A DNA stretch of 64,000 nucleotides from assembly GCF_964199755.1 (NCBI RefSeq), contig NC_133903.1:57604739-57668738 (forward strand), read 5' to 3'. Below the pieces are notes generated by a model that was not told the origin of the DNA, made no database searches, and saw only the letters and a program-made list of their open reading frames with translations. Shown here piece by piece: positions 55,101 to 64,000 of the stretch (position 1 is the first letter of the stretch; the number at the start of each line of letters is the position of its first letter). The translations under genes and the position numbers were made by a program. Origin of the DNA: Larus michahellis (lineage: Eukaryota > Chordata > Aves > Charadriiformes > Laridae).

Positions 55101-58100
55101 CACCACTGATTTGTAGATTTCCTAATGAAAAACTAAAATATAAACCAAACTAAACTGCGGTAAGACGAAGGTATGGACAAATCAGTAAGAAAGCAAACCA
55201 GTTCACTTTTTACCTTCAGGGCACACACATCTTCGTTCTACCTGAAATATGACGTAATGGGCTTAAAAACTAATAGCTATTAAAAGGGGAAAGAAGAGGA
55301 GCTAACTATGTAGACAAAGAGCGTTCAGACAACCACAATGGCATCAAAATTAATGACATTAGCTGGGTGTGTGACTGAATCTAATGGACTCCATCTGCAC
55401 TAGGAATGAAACAAACTCTCACTTTGTAAATGAAAACATTTCCTGACTTCTCACTTGGCAACTCTCCATTTTGCAGTTATTAGTCCTGCACCTGGCAATT
55501 AAATGCTACCGTGAACCATAGTATTGAATGGGAAGAGAGGTTTGTATTGAACTGTTAAACTTCTTTTCTCCACTTCGAAGCAGGATTTCTTCTCCAAGCC
55601 ATTTTCACCTGCACTATTATTTCCCTTTGAGGATCAAGTACGCTCCAGCTATCACTATTGGTATTGTTATTTCTAAGCTGTAGTGTGCAGACCTGACTAA
55701 GCTTCCTTCTTGACTAGCCAATGACTAGCCTTTGAACTGTTCTGACTACTAAGTCTAAATAATGGAAATCTCATTTATTTTTAAGCATCATCTGAAAGTA
55801 AGATATAATGCCAGAATATAATTCCATATCACTACTCTGAGCTGACACCCTAAAATCAGGTTGCTAGAGAACTATTAGAAAAGACTGCTGATCTCCTCCC
55901 TAACATTTCTTCGTGCTTGTATTATGTGGAAAAGATTACAGGTATTACAAAGATTTTAGATTCAACCTCCCCCCAATGCACTATATACTGAATGTCAGGA
56001 GCCCACTTAGCATACACTCCAGGCTTTGATCTATGCAAACCACCTTGAACTTGCTTCTCTGTAATTACCCCATTTTCTCTCAACTTTGTGACATTATACT
56101 TAGTCATTTGTGAAACTGTCATTTTCCTCAAGGTCACTTTGGTAAGAATAACAACGCTCAACAATAATGACATGTGCAGTAGAGACAGAATCTATATAAG
56201 CTCTCCGAGCAGCAGACTGCAAATGTATTGAAATGTTCAGGACAGATGCACAACATGTCTTCAACGACTTGCAAATAGTTACAGAAAATCTGTAATGCTA
56301 CCTTTCACCTGGAATGAAAACCTTTTCACCTGGTTACCAAAATGAATCTGCTAGTTCATTTTAACCTATGTTAGTTTTCCTGTGTTTTGGAGTTTGGAAA
56401 TTAACCTGCTGCTTGGTATCAAACACTTTCTGAACATTCAGATTAAACTCACTTCAGATTAACTCTGGTGTTCTGATGCTCAGAGAAAGCTAAAGGGTTT
56501 CACCAGTGTTAAACCCCATTAACTTTTTAGTTTGTTAGTCCCTGCTTATTTATTTCAGTAGCATTACTAAGCAGGAATATCTAGGAGGCACCAACTCTCT
56601 CTTAGGAATTCCTACAGTTAGTTGATAACTCATATGCGTACACGACATCAGAAAGCAGACGGCTCTCTGGCGATTGCAATGAGTCCGTAGGTTACACCAT
56701 GTACACTTTCTTTTATCACAACTCTGACAAGAAGGAGTTTTTCTTTCTACTTCCATATGACCTTGCTTTTCCTGCACACAAAAGCCTGGTTGCAAATGGG
56801 TCAAGCTCCTATACGGATCTGAACGACCTCTCAGGCCTTACGTGTATGATGTTAATGACTGACTCTCATACATCGCTCTTTTCCCAGCCCCAAAATTAGT
56901 TTGGCATATTATTAAAGGGACTCATTTTTTGCATTTGACTGTATTTTTTCTTTAACACCAGCAAAGAGGAAGCAGTAGAGATAAGCCCCACAATGCCAGA
57001 TTCAAAGTACTGATGAGAATTTTGTAGCCAGACTTATACCTGCCTCGTATAGATAATTCAGAAGTAGTCGCTGCTGCTAACAATACTCCTAAGTAGCACA
57101 GCATATTAAACCTGGAATTATTATTCACTCCTCAGACAAACCTGGGAGAAAGGAGATAAACACTGCAACATGATGTTGGTTGGTTTTTTTTTTTTTCTTT
57201 TTGCTATCTCAGTCTTATTCAGGATCCTTCCATAAGAAGGGCTGAGGTGACCCCAGCTCGATTCCTTCAGCCCATTTGGGTGGACCAACACAGACAACAG
57301 GGTAAAACTCAGCTCATCCAAAGGGCAGAGCAGTGCATTCTCCTCACATTCCTTTTACTTCTTATACAAAGTCTGCTGAAATACTTCAAAAGGCTGCCTT
57401 GGTTCCACTGGGTTTGTATCAATCCTTGGTCTCAAATTTAATCACTTATCTTTTGTGCTGTGCTTCTCAATTATTAGCAGAAATTAGCAGACTATAATCA
57501 ATGGAACACACTGCTCACTTCCAAACAGAACTTCTGTTCAGATTGTACCTGCTTTGCCATTACCAAATTGTCTAAAGCTACTCCTGCTTGGCAGTAGCTG
57601 TCCTGTGTGCCTAAGGCTTCAGTCATGTTTTTAGTAAAACACAATTAAAAAGCTTTTAAAAAATAGATTCAGCACACTTCGTGAAATTCCATCTCTCGGA
57701 TGAGCTGCTGGGTGGATGGATGAAGACACCTCTCAGATAAATTCCAAAGTGAAAAAAAATAATTGGGTCTCATTTACTACATATACATTTATTAATAAAC
57801 TTAATCCTCTGTCACCTTCTTTGCAAACTCAGAGAAATGACAGTGAAAGAATCCATGTGATAAACACACAATTTTTCTGGCCTAGTCAGTGAAGAATAAG
57901 TACCTAATTCAACAGTTCTCACCAAGTGACAAAGGTTATTGTAAGAACCAGCCTGACAGAGCAGCACCATGTTTTGCATGTTGTACTGCACTAATGGTGA
58001 CTCGCTATCAAGCACTAAATGAAAAGGAATCCAGTCACATAAAATTTTTATTCCAGCATGCTCTGATGCTCATAAGGCTGCAGTCTGAGTGCTGGCACAA

Positions 58101-61041
58101 ACATCTGGGCTAAAAAAGAAAATTAAAGAATAGCTGAACCATATTACACAGCTGATTCAGCCCTCAGAGCAGCGATGTGACATCCTACAACACCGATATA
58201 GCATTTTCAGGAGGCCTGCAGTTATGTCAGTCCTTTTATTCATGCGGAGCCAACACGCATGCATAGTATCAAAAATAGCTGATGTCTGTCACTAAATGTC
58301 TGTCAGATGCACACCTTTTTTTTCGGTGCTCTATGGGCTATGTCAGTGGCTGTAAAGGCTGGAAAGTGTCCTGTCAAGGAGAAAATGTGATTAGAACAAT
58401 GGCATCCTGTGATACTTAAAAATGAACTGCAAATCTGTTTATACAATCTGTTTCATTCCCTCTACTGTGTATTTTTGAAAGGGCAGCCTTTCATATCATT
58501 ATTTTGCTTCCCTTAAAGGTATATTTGTAATATTTTAATGTATGGAGAAATTGACCTGCCAAATTGTTCTTATGGCTTTTTAACACAAGCAATTTACTTA
58601 TGTATTGAAACAGGTAATAGAACACATGATACAGAATTTGCAAAGCCACGTTGATAACTCTGGTATTGTTTAAGCATCCCTTGGAGCAATACAAGAGTTA
58701 CCACTTTGAATTAACCCGCACTCTGAAATGTGAGGCTCCTTTCCAAGAAAATTTACTTGCTGCCTTTTCTGAATTAAAATAATCTAAAATTAAGAGGCTA
58801 AACATTTGTAAAGTATCGCCCGGATAAGCCTAGAGTCTCTGAAATAAACATGAAGAGTTAAGTCCGTTTGATATGAAGGAAAACTACATGGAATGTTAAA
58901 TTAGCACACTTAGTTCATCTGTAAAGATAAAAGATTGATAAGAAAGTAAATCATGGAATAGCTATTTCTATTCAGTACAGTCACTCAACAGCAGCTGTCA
59001 CCGAAGCAGAACTAAGGTGAGTATCAAAAATTGTTTGTTGTCGTCTTTCAAAGAGAACTGATTACCTTTTACTCAGACTACATTTCAGCCCCCCTGAAAC
59101 ATAACACAGTTCTACCTCACTGTTACACAGACACACATATAGCTGAAGCCTATGTGTGCTATACCTACAATACTGACAGCAAAATGTGACTCAGATTTTC
59201 AGTCATAGCAGTTCTGCAATGAACCAGCATTTATTGCTTACTTCTCAAGCCAAATTAAACAGGATCCAGAGCAGTAGTCACACTTCTAAAAGAAATTGCA
59301 GAAAACTACTTTTTTTTCCCCCTATAATAAGCCGTAATTCATGACTAAGGATTGACTTATAATCTATTTTCTTTTAACGTGTTGGACTATATGATCTTCA
59401 GAGGTCCCTTCCAACCCCTACCATTCTGTAAACTTCTTTGACTCTCATGTATTTTGTCCAGGGCTGGCCCCTGGAACTGCATCAAAGCTGATCTCATCTT
59501 TTCCTTAGAAACAAATTAGAGTTAAAAGAATAGTTGAAGCACAGTGCAAGGAAAGATGAAAAGCAGGGACCACATGGATCTGGATTTGGAGCTGAAAGAA
59601 ATGTTTCTCGATTGAAAATTCCAATCTTCTCTGTAAGAACAGTAGAAAAAGTCATCAGCTACAAATTTGGTATCTGGTTCCAGGAACACGTTCTAGTTCT
59701 AACCAATATTTCATACGGTTTGCAGGAGACAGCTGTTCGGATGCCTTGTGTCCTGTGGGAAAGCACTGCATGTGCAGAGCAGGGAATATGACTAAGTCTC
59801 TGTCTCACATCACAGTAACTGCACTGTCTGAGACCACAGACATGAAGAAGCGAGGAATTGGCCGGTCCCCTTCTGCTGCTATCTACTTCTGCAATGTCTA
59901 GCAGGTGGGGTTCTTTGGAAACTGCACATACAGAGTTGACATAGAGTTCTAGCAAAAAAAAAAAAAAAATAGGAGATTTATACAGTGCTGGAAAGAGAGA
60001 CAAGATCTGGCAGCACAAGAATACTGTACAGCTAGAAACTGCCCATGCTCTCCTGTCCCTCTGTCTGGGCAGCAGCACTTCAGAATACTGTCTGCCTGCA
60101 CAGGGGCAGTCACCAGTCACCAGAGCATTTGTATGCTCAAGAAAACAGCAAATGTTCCTCTGAGTCCAGCTTCTTCAGCTCTGGCTTTGCATTTGAGCAG
60201 TGACTGAAGGAGAGAGCAGGACATCAATGAAGAACCAGTCTATCAGGTAGGAAGAGGAGGACAACAGCACGGACAGGAGAGGGATGTCCTTGGGACCTGG
60301 CAAACTCCCAGCACCAAGTGGGAGGCATGGCAGGTCTGCAGCAGCTGTGCACAGTCCAGCAGCTGCTGTTCCTTCTTAGGACTAATAAATTATCTCCTTT
60401 TCTTCAGCCTGTTTCAGAGCAGGTTTAGTAAGCAGAGATATACACTGCATGTATATTCTGGTAAGTGCGTCTCCGATCTCCTATAACTGGGAGTTGCGTG
60501 ACTATTTCTGCTCCAAATAGTTTCACAAGTCAAATCAATTTTGGTGTCAATTTGGAATTAAGCAAAGCGGGAACAATTCAATTAGGCCATGAGGGCCTCA
60601 CATAGGTTCTTTCAGTAATATCTTCAGAACAAAAAGCCTCTTAAAACCGAAGTGTTTACCTCTAACTTTTGCTGCCAGATTAATGCCAAATGAAAGTGAT
60701 TTTCTCCACCACACTTTATGATAGCAAAATTATAAAACCATGTCATTTTTACTTGAACATACTTAATTTTGAGTTTTTCATCAATAAACACACAGTTTTG
60801 AACTCTTCCCTAATTACAATAGACACTGAATGTTAATTTATTTATTTATTGATTGGAAAACTCTACACAGATATAAGCAAAAGGGACATCCCAGTTAAAA
60901 ATTGTAACATTCATAAAGTTGCCTCCCCTGGGTATGAGAAAGCACTACTATACCTGCATTTACTTACCCACAATTCCTAATGCAATGTAACCCAGAATGA
61001 CGACTATGAAGATCACACAGCAAACAGTGTCTGTACAGTGC
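25027..61041 (-). CDS. SLC44A5: Choline transporter-like protein 5, C-terminal 686 residues (20 exons; N-terminal exons outside the window)
   Basis: SLC44 (CTL) proteins are multipass plasma- and organelle-membrane proteins linked to choline and ethanolamine transport; the substrate of CTL5 itself is poorly settled. Twenty exons on the - strand join with consistent phases into 686 residues and a TAA. Numbering from the first whole codon, TM1 is residues 5-26. A large Cys-rich extracellular loop follows to about 205, with sequons at N54, N164 and N177. The remaining TM segments lie near 208-232, 233-253, 291-314, 340-362, 422-454, 481-503, 577-600 and 614-650 (the last probably two). Further sequons are N375, N383, N392 and N395. 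Family signatures are [10 protein letters not shown] at 477, CCFWCLEKF near 523, NRNAYIM near 537 and the cytosolic EDLERNDGS after C650. CTL2 and CTL4 are paralogues; phrases such as DCPSMIIPS and LDHKLKGTQN, together with LHX8 as neighbour, favour CTL5. Confidence 0.95.
26292..26376 (-). CDS. SLC44A5: SLC44A5 exon: last TM segment
   Basis: Acceptor ttgtag, donor gtaagt, 85 bp. Encodes [20 protein letters not shown] and VDTLFLCF. Confidence 0.97.
26704..26726 (+). repeat. Poly-G tract (G6-CT-G15)
   Basis: Six G, then CT, then fifteen G on the + strand, within an SLC44A5 intron. The SLC44A5 transcript carries the C-rich complement. Confidence 0.95.
26992..27080 (-). CDS. SLC44A5: SLC44A5 exon: end of TM8, loop, start of the next TM
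   Basis: Acceptor cttgcag, donor gtaagg, 89 bp. Encodes [19 protein letters not shown] and LNYYWVPLL, conserved in the family. Confidence 0.97.
28451..28521 (-). CDS. SLC44A5: SLC44A5 exon: TM8
   Basis: Acceptor ctgaacag, donor gtaagc, 71 bp. Encodes [20 protein letters not shown] and GGV. Confidence 0.96.
30324..30397 (-). CDS. SLC44A5: SLC44A5 exon: IAIYG segment
   Basis: Acceptor ttttgcag, donor gtaagg, 74 bp. Encodes [20 protein letters not shown] and RNVV. Confidence 0.97.
31673..31776 (-). CDS. SLC44A5: SLC44A5 exon: Cys-rich cytosolic segment
   Basis: Acceptor ttttttcag, donor gtatgt, 104 bp. Encodes [20 protein letters not shown], then EKFLKF and NRNAYIM. The cysteine cluster is typical of CTL proteins and may be palmitoylated (inference). 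A nearby alternative acceptor eight bases further in would break the phase. Confidence 0.97.
32168..32262 (-). CDS. SLC44A5: SLC44A5 exon: TM7
   Basis: Acceptor ttttag, donor gtgaga, 95 bp. Encodes [20 protein letters not shown] and [11 protein letters not shown]. Confidence 0.97.
32655..33200 (+). mobile_element. Solo LTR of an avian endogenous retrovirus
   Basis: A 546-bp element starts TGTACTGG and ends CCACAACA, giving the TGT...ACA inverted ends of an LTR. It is flanked by ctgac (32650-32654) and ctggc (33201-33205), a probable 5-bp target-site duplication with one mismatch. Inside are a TATA-like aataaaa at 32906-32912 and a degenerate poly(A) region near 33069-33083, in the order expected for + orientation. 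The sequence resembles a common avian LTR from memory; a 5-bp duplication would suit the ERVL group, but the family is not certain. No internal viral genes remain, consistent with LTR-LTR recombination. It lies in an SLC44A5 intron, antisense to that gene. Confidence 0.8.
33305..33567 (-). CDS. SLC44A5: SLC44A5 exon: loop and TM6 region
   Basis: Acceptor ctatacag, donor gtaagg, 263 bp, the longest exon in the window. Encodes [20 protein letters not shown], then the hydrophobic [20 protein letters not shown] and AFASYYWA, and ends FGRAI, all hallmark SLC44 stretches. Confidence 0.98.
33899..33916 (+). repeat. Poly-A tract
   Basis: About 18 A in an SLC44A5 intron. Confidence 0.9.
34560..34680 (+). 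mobile_element. MIR-type SINE remnant (3' part)
   Basis: The order ctgtaaattagaac, tacctgcctcacaggacag and tgtaaattgctttgaac follows the MIR 3' consensus (ctgtaaaatggg, acctacctcatagggttgt, tgtaaagcgctttgaac). Recognised by eye; old and diverged. Confidence 0.55.
34809..34896 (-). CDS. SLC44A5: SLC44A5 exon: extracellular loop after TM5
   Basis: Acceptor catccag, donor gtaagt, 88 bp, ending in phase 0. Encodes [12 protein letters not shown] and TCDPE with two sequons (NQT and NLT). Confidence 0.96.
35841..35933 (-). CDS. SLC44A5: SLC44A5 exon: TM5
   Basis: Acceptor ttcatag, donor gtatcc, 93 bp. Encodes [20 protein letters not shown] and the rest of TM5 ending SYWAVTA. The donor is weaker than consensus (gtatcc) but fits the phase exactly. 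Confidence 0.95.
38512..38590. repeat. AT-only cluster of TTAATAATTAA-type units
   Basis: About 80 bases built almost only of ATTAATAA, TTAATTAA and ACTAATTA units, rich in short palindromes. It is bounded by the 10-base direct repeat aacctcatta at 38506-38515 and 38589-38598. Confidence 0.9.
38766..38865 (-). CDS. SLC44A5: SLC44A5 exon: TM4 and cytosolic loop
   Basis: Acceptor tttttcag, donor gtatgt, 100 bp. Encodes [17 protein letters not shown] followed by the basic [15 protein letters not shown]. Confidence 0.97.
40300..40385 (+). mobile_element. MIR-type SINE remnant (core)
   Basis: The run tttgctgggtgactttgtaa ... ttaattcctgagtacctc ... tttactcatctcaaagtg follows the MIR core order (ctgtgtgaccttgggcaagt, ttaacctctctgggcctc, tttcctcatctgtaaaatg). 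Confidence 0.6.
41330..41461 (-). CDS. SLC44A5: SLC44A5 exon: cytosolic loop and TM4 entry
   Basis: Acceptor tttaaaag, donor gtaagt, 132 bp. Encodes [13 protein letters not shown] and [20 protein letters not shown], the most conserved CTL intracellular loop, leading into TM4. The acceptor is purine-rich near its end but homology and phase are clear. Confidence 0.96.
41883..41995 (-). CDS. SLC44A5: SLC44A5 exon: TM2-TM3
   Basis: Acceptor ctttctag, donor gtaggt, 113 bp. Two hydrophobic stretches, [16 protein letters not shown] and [18 protein letters not shown], separated by RFT. Confidence 0.97.
44565..44648 (-). CDS. SLC44A5: SLC44A5 exon: end of the loop and start of TM2
   Basis: Acceptor ttctcag, donor gtaaga, 84 bp. 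Encodes [20 protein letters not shown] and then SWYWIL, the conserved entry into TM2. Confidence 0.96.
45865..45988 (-). CDS. SLC44A5: SLC44A5 exon: extracellular loop, RCFPDF segment
   Basis: Acceptor ttgaatag, donor gtaggt, 124 bp. Encodes [14 protein letters not shown] and two sequons (NQT and NVT). The adjacent exons share the required phases: a split Phe before it and a split Asn after it. The acceptor has a weak pyrimidine tract, so it was placed by homology and phase. Confidence 0.94.
47610..47670 (-). CDS. SLC44A5: SLC44A5 exon: extracellular loop, DCPSMIIPS segment
   Basis: Acceptor ttttttag, donor gtgagt, 61 bp. Encodes [20 protein letters not shown] plus the first base of a phenylalanine codon completed in the next exon. 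Confidence 0.95.
47865..47891 (+). repeat. Poly-A tract of 27 bases
   Basis: Uninterrupted A-run in an SLC44A5 intron, the longest homopolymer in the window. Confidence 0.97.
48461..48589 (-). CDS. SLC44A5: SLC44A5 exon: extracellular loop, CVSKCP motif
   Basis: Acceptor cttgcag, donor gtgtgt, exactly 43 codons, phase 0 at both ends. Contains [10 protein letters not shown] and WNYFRQFC; its three cysteines probably form loop disulfides. Confidence 0.96.
49775..49812 (+). mobile_element. Possible MIR-type SINE remnant
   Basis: The stretch taacctcagtttcccatct followed by atgaaacaggc resembles the MIR core (cctcagtttccccatctgtaaaatggg). Short. Confidence 0.4.
51347..51431 (-). CDS. SLC44A5: SLC44A5 exon: extracellular loop
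   Basis: Acceptor ttcctag, donor gtgagt, 85 bp, ending in phase 0. Begins [13 protein letters not shown], with an N-glycosylation sequon at its first residue, and ends CPTTQ, a conserved CTL phrase. Confidence 0.96.
54904..54988 (-). CDS. SLC44A5: SLC44A5 exon: start of the first extracellular loop
   Basis: Acceptor atttgcag, donor gtgagt, 85 bp. Encodes [20 protein letters not shown], the GDPR-x-(V/L)-(I/L)-YP motif typical of CTL proteins just outside TM1, then GQKDTAN. Confidence 0.96.
59381..59430 (+). mobile_element. CR1 LINE, 3'-tail fragment
   Basis: The 50 bases gttggactatatgatcttca, gaggtcccttccaacc and ccattctgt match the last bases of avian CR1, with a single degenerate octamer. 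Severely truncated. Confidence 0.75.
60968..61041 (-). CDS. SLC44A5: SLC44A5 exon (first in window): TM1
   Basis: Acceptor ccttag, donor gtaagt, 74 bp. Begins HCTDTV after a split codon whose first two bases are in the missing upstream exon. Encodes TM1 ([18 protein letters not shown]). The start of the protein, a short cytosolic N-terminus, is beyond 64000. Confidence 0.93.
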
Positions 61042-64000
61042 CTAAGGACAGAAAGAAGCAGTTTTTAAAAATAAGGTGTCTAATATGACCCTTTGAAAAC
61101 ACCGAGTGTCACAGGGTATTAAACATCTGAATGTCTGCATCCGCACTTAGTAGAAGTCTTACTCACAACATCACATTTGAGGTGTAAGGCCCTGCTTTCG
61201 CAGCAAGAACAGCAAATAAACGTGTATGCCTTTTGCACTGTAGACAGCAATAAATACATATTGAACAACAGGTTTAAATATTCTTAAAACAAGTAATACC
61301 TTACAGCATTGAATCCATGAGATCACTTATGGTATTGGCCACTACAGGACATCTGCCTCAGCATGTCCGTAACGCTGGTATCAAATATTGCCAATGATGT
61401 GATGAAAGAAAGATTCAGCACAACTTACTTGTATTATAAATAGCTTATGAATAGAAGAATAGCAGCGTGAAATGAAAAAAGCCTATACACAACTACCCCT
61501 GATCTCAGCACAAAATTCTGACTCAGCTGCTACACCTCATTTAATACAACCAAAATATGCTCTAGGGAGAGGAAAAAAACCCCCAACATATTGTGAAGAG
61601 CCATACCTTCTCTTACAGACAAGCAATCAAAGAACAGCACTCTCCAGTCTGAAAACTGAGCCAGTGAGAAAACAGAGTACTCAATTAAATTATTGTCTTC
61701 TACTTATTGGTCTGCATATTAAGTTCACGCAGGCAGAGGAATGGAGATGTAGACCGCTAGACTGGTTCTTCTCCAGTGTCTGACCCTGGCCAGAGCCGTT
61801 CGAGGAGTGCCATCGCCATGACGCGTGACACTCCCAAGCGGACAGGTCAGTGCCTGCTCGTGGGGACCACCGGCCCCACGGCTCCGGCCGGGGCAAGCAG
61901 TTCTCTCCTTCACAAGCCCTTGTTGCCGAAGGCCCGTGGAAGCACAGCAGTTACTGTCTGACAGGCCTCTGCAGGCCTCACTGGTTAAGAAACATTTGCA
62001 GCTAATGGTCTTGACAGGATTTAATTAACAAAGGAGTGAATTAAAAGTGTGTGCTGCCCAGAGCCTCCTCATCCGAAGGATTTCAATCGCTGTTGTCATT
62101 TGCCATGCCCTGCCTATCTGGCAGAGTTCTGGTGAAGAAGGGCTGTACGATCATCGCTGACGGCCCCAATCAGAAGGGTTGGTGTGTCAGCACGGCCAGT
62201 GCTGCTGGGGCTGTCCCCGGCCGCGGGACCCAAGCCCATCCTGTGCCACGTCTCTGTGACCGAGGAGGGAGCAGCCACCACCTCGTGAGCACCAGCGCCA
62301 GCCTCCCGCTAGAGCAAAGGGCCTTCATGAAACGAGTGATGGTCATCTCTGCTTGCCAGGCCATGGCAAGGAGCCCAGCGGATGCAAGCTGCATCTCACC
62401 AGTAAAAGCATTCTTCTAGTCCAAATCCAACTGACACACAGTCATTTTTAGCATCTACCATACCTTCCGTTTTCCAAACCACGTCTCCTCTTACAGAGAA
62501 CCGTTATTCTTTAGCATAAAGGAGATAAAGAACGCAGATCCTTTAAACAGTTGGAGAACTTGAAAAGTTTATCCAGGTGTGGAAAAGGAAAGAAAAATCC
62601 TGTACACTTCTCTAGAGGGACAGGGTTTTAGCATCTCACCGAAATAAATTTTTAGTGAGGCCAAGGTGGTACACGATTCAAGGTCAATATGACAGTGATC
62701 TAAGAAAGGACAACTGCTTAAAGCAGAAGAAGTGATGCTAAAATAATGCTGCTTGTTTTCCCAGCCTCTGTTCAGAAGCAGTTCTGAGACTGCTCAAGCT
62801 TGGCTCTCACCCCATCAGAGCCCTTTTTAAGAGGTACAATAGTTAATTCAAGATGTCTCAAGAGAAATATGGCACCATAAGTACCTTAATTACAACTCCT
62901 ATAGTCTCAAAAACCTCTTCCAGTCCAATTCTCACCGGTCTCATTTTATGATACCTAAATGAAACTAAAGGTTACACCCATTTGCACTAAAGCTTCCTTT
63001 TAAAGTTTTGCGGAGCCACCATGAGCAAGTACCCATAAACTCTCTACGAGAATGCAGGAATTTTTCTTCTTTGTAATACACAAACTTCTGTACAGCACCT
63101 AGTAAAACTCACTGTTGCCAAGTATTGCTGTTATATAAGTATTTAAAAAATATATAAGAAGTAGATAAATCTGGCTGGAGCACCTCTCCTATGAAGACAG
63201 GCTGAGACAGTTGGGGGTGTTCAGCCTGGAGAAGAGAAGGCTCCGGGGAGACCTTTTAGCAGCCTTCCAGTCCCTGAAGGGGGCCTACAGGAAAGCTGGG
63301 GAGGGGCTGTTTGCAAGGGCATGTAGCGATAGGACGGAGGGGCAATGGCTTTAAACTAGAGCAGGGTAGGTTTAGATTAGACATTAGGAAGAAGTTCATT
63401 ACAATGAGTGTGGTGAGACAAGCTGCCCAGGGAGGTGGTGGAGGCCCCATCCCTGGAGACATTCAAGGCCAGGCTGGATGAGGCTCTGAGCAACCTGATC
63501 CAGTTGATGTCCCTGCTGACTGCAGGGGGGTTGGACTAGATGGCCTTTAAAGGTCCCTTCCAACCCAACACATTCTATGATTCTATGAAATCCTCTTTTG
63601 AGCGGCTTCAGAAAATTTTGAAACAGTTTGTACAGACTAATTGTTATTCATACAAAATCATTGCTTAAATAGTACAGGTGAAACCCTGGCTCTATTTAAT
63701 ATCACTGTTAGCTCAAGTAGCTGACTTTCAGTGAGATCATAATATTACCTCATAAATACAACACTCCACAGGAAAGGAAAAAAATTGTAAAACATCATAA
63801 ATGAATAAATTAAAATAACTCTGTAAAGATACAAGGTTATACTGCGAAGATTCTGGGCATTTCCAAAGTTGCAGGAACTGTAACAATAGCAACTGCCTCT
63901 TCATAAACGGGAGATATTGGAAGCCCATGCTTATTACTGAAACTTAATGAGAAATTATCCTGCCATGCTTTGACTGAAAACAGATTTGATATGATTTTTT
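61042..64000 (-). other. SLC44A5 intron upstream of the TM1 exon, 5' end outside the window
   Basis: I searched by eye on the - strand for the N-terminal CTL exon (YDPxFKGP motif) and did not find it, so it lies beyond 64000. The region holds a CR1 tail (63171-63588) and two GC-richer, CpG-containing patches (61780-61960 and 62140-62300). Confidence 0.6.
63171..63588 (+). mobile_element. 5'-truncated CR1 LINE, 3' end
   Basis: Begins ctggctggagcacctctcct, with the CR1 motifs cagcctggagaagagaaggc and ggtcccttccaaccca, and ends cattctatgattctatgaa, the ATTCTATG octamer repeat. It covers the last part of the ORF2 frame and the 3' UTR. It is closer to the CR1 consensus I remember than the 19111 copy, so it may be younger (inference). 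Antisense to SLC44A5. Confidence 0.93.

Larger units (their letters stand above)
51432..60967 (-). other. SLC44A5 introns flanking the first-loop exon
   Basis: Introns 51432-54903 and 54989-60967. The larger one contains a CR1 3' tail at 59381-59430 and short homopolymers (T-run near 57186, A-run near 59954). The longest open frame in it, on the - strand at 59659-60120, runs through the A-tract and is not protein-like. No other gene is seen. Confidence 0.65.

Noticed and set aside
59659..60120. Longest - strand open frame in the SLC44A5 introns (153 codons)
   Set aside because: It translates through an A-tract (a run of Phe), has no recognisable domain or splice structure and lies in an intron.
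62051..62419. 122-codon + strand open frame
   Set aside because: No recognised similarity. It sits antisense in an SLC44A5 intron in a GC-rich patch, with an overlapping open frame on the other strand.
62539..62560. Possible N-terminal SLC44A5 exon (an FKG-like translation on the - strand)
   Set aside because: Flanking residues do not match the YDPxFKGP motif and no donor with the required phase follows.
1..64000. CRISPR arrays, operons, tRNA or rRNA genes, or phage-like systems
   Set aside because: No regularly spaced repeats, no clustered same-strand bacterial-type genes and no tRNA or rRNA signature were seen. The window is plainly vertebrate nuclear DNA.

Overview
This is a window of vertebrate nuclear DNA, almost certainly from a bird and probably a neoavian. 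It has short exons with GT-AG introns, CR1 LINE 3' ends that close in the avian ATTCTRTG octamer, and an avian-type solo LTR. There is no prokaryotic organisation, operon or CRISPR array.

Two genes converge tail to tail. On the + strand, positions 592-6218 hold the last five coding exons of LHX8, a LIM-homeodomain transcription factor. They encode the second LIM finger, the whole homeodomain and the C-terminal tail, followed by a short 3' UTR with a poly(A) signal at 6716. On the - strand, positions 61041 down to 25027 hold 20 consecutive coding exons of SLC44A5, a choline-transporter-like multipass membrane protein. They join without a phase error into 686 residues ending at a TAA. Only the N-terminal exons, roughly 30 residues judging from the family, lie beyond position 64000. 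From memory, the LHX8-SLC44A5 neighbourhood is also found in mammals (human 1p31), so the synteny supports both assignments.

Layout: 1-6740 LHX8 3' half; 6745-19110 intergenic, with no gene I can support; 19111-19894 a truncated CR1 LINE; 19895-20110 a G/C-rich spacer; 20112-25026 an AT-rich tract that I infer to be a long SLC44A5 3' UTR ending at a good poly(A) site; 25027-61041 SLC44A5 exons and introns; 61042-64000 the 5' part of an SLC44A5 intron. The introns contain an antisense solo LTR (32655-33200), two further CR1 tails, several MIR-like SINE remnants and simple repeats.

The two genes share no pathway: LHX8 is a developmental transcription factor and SLC44A5 a membrane transporter. 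I found no undescribed biological system. The best leads are the inferred 4.9-kb SLC44A5 3' UTR with a 16-bp perfect hairpin inside it, an AT-rich insertion between 10-bp direct repeats, and a few low-confidence open or CpG-rich stretches.
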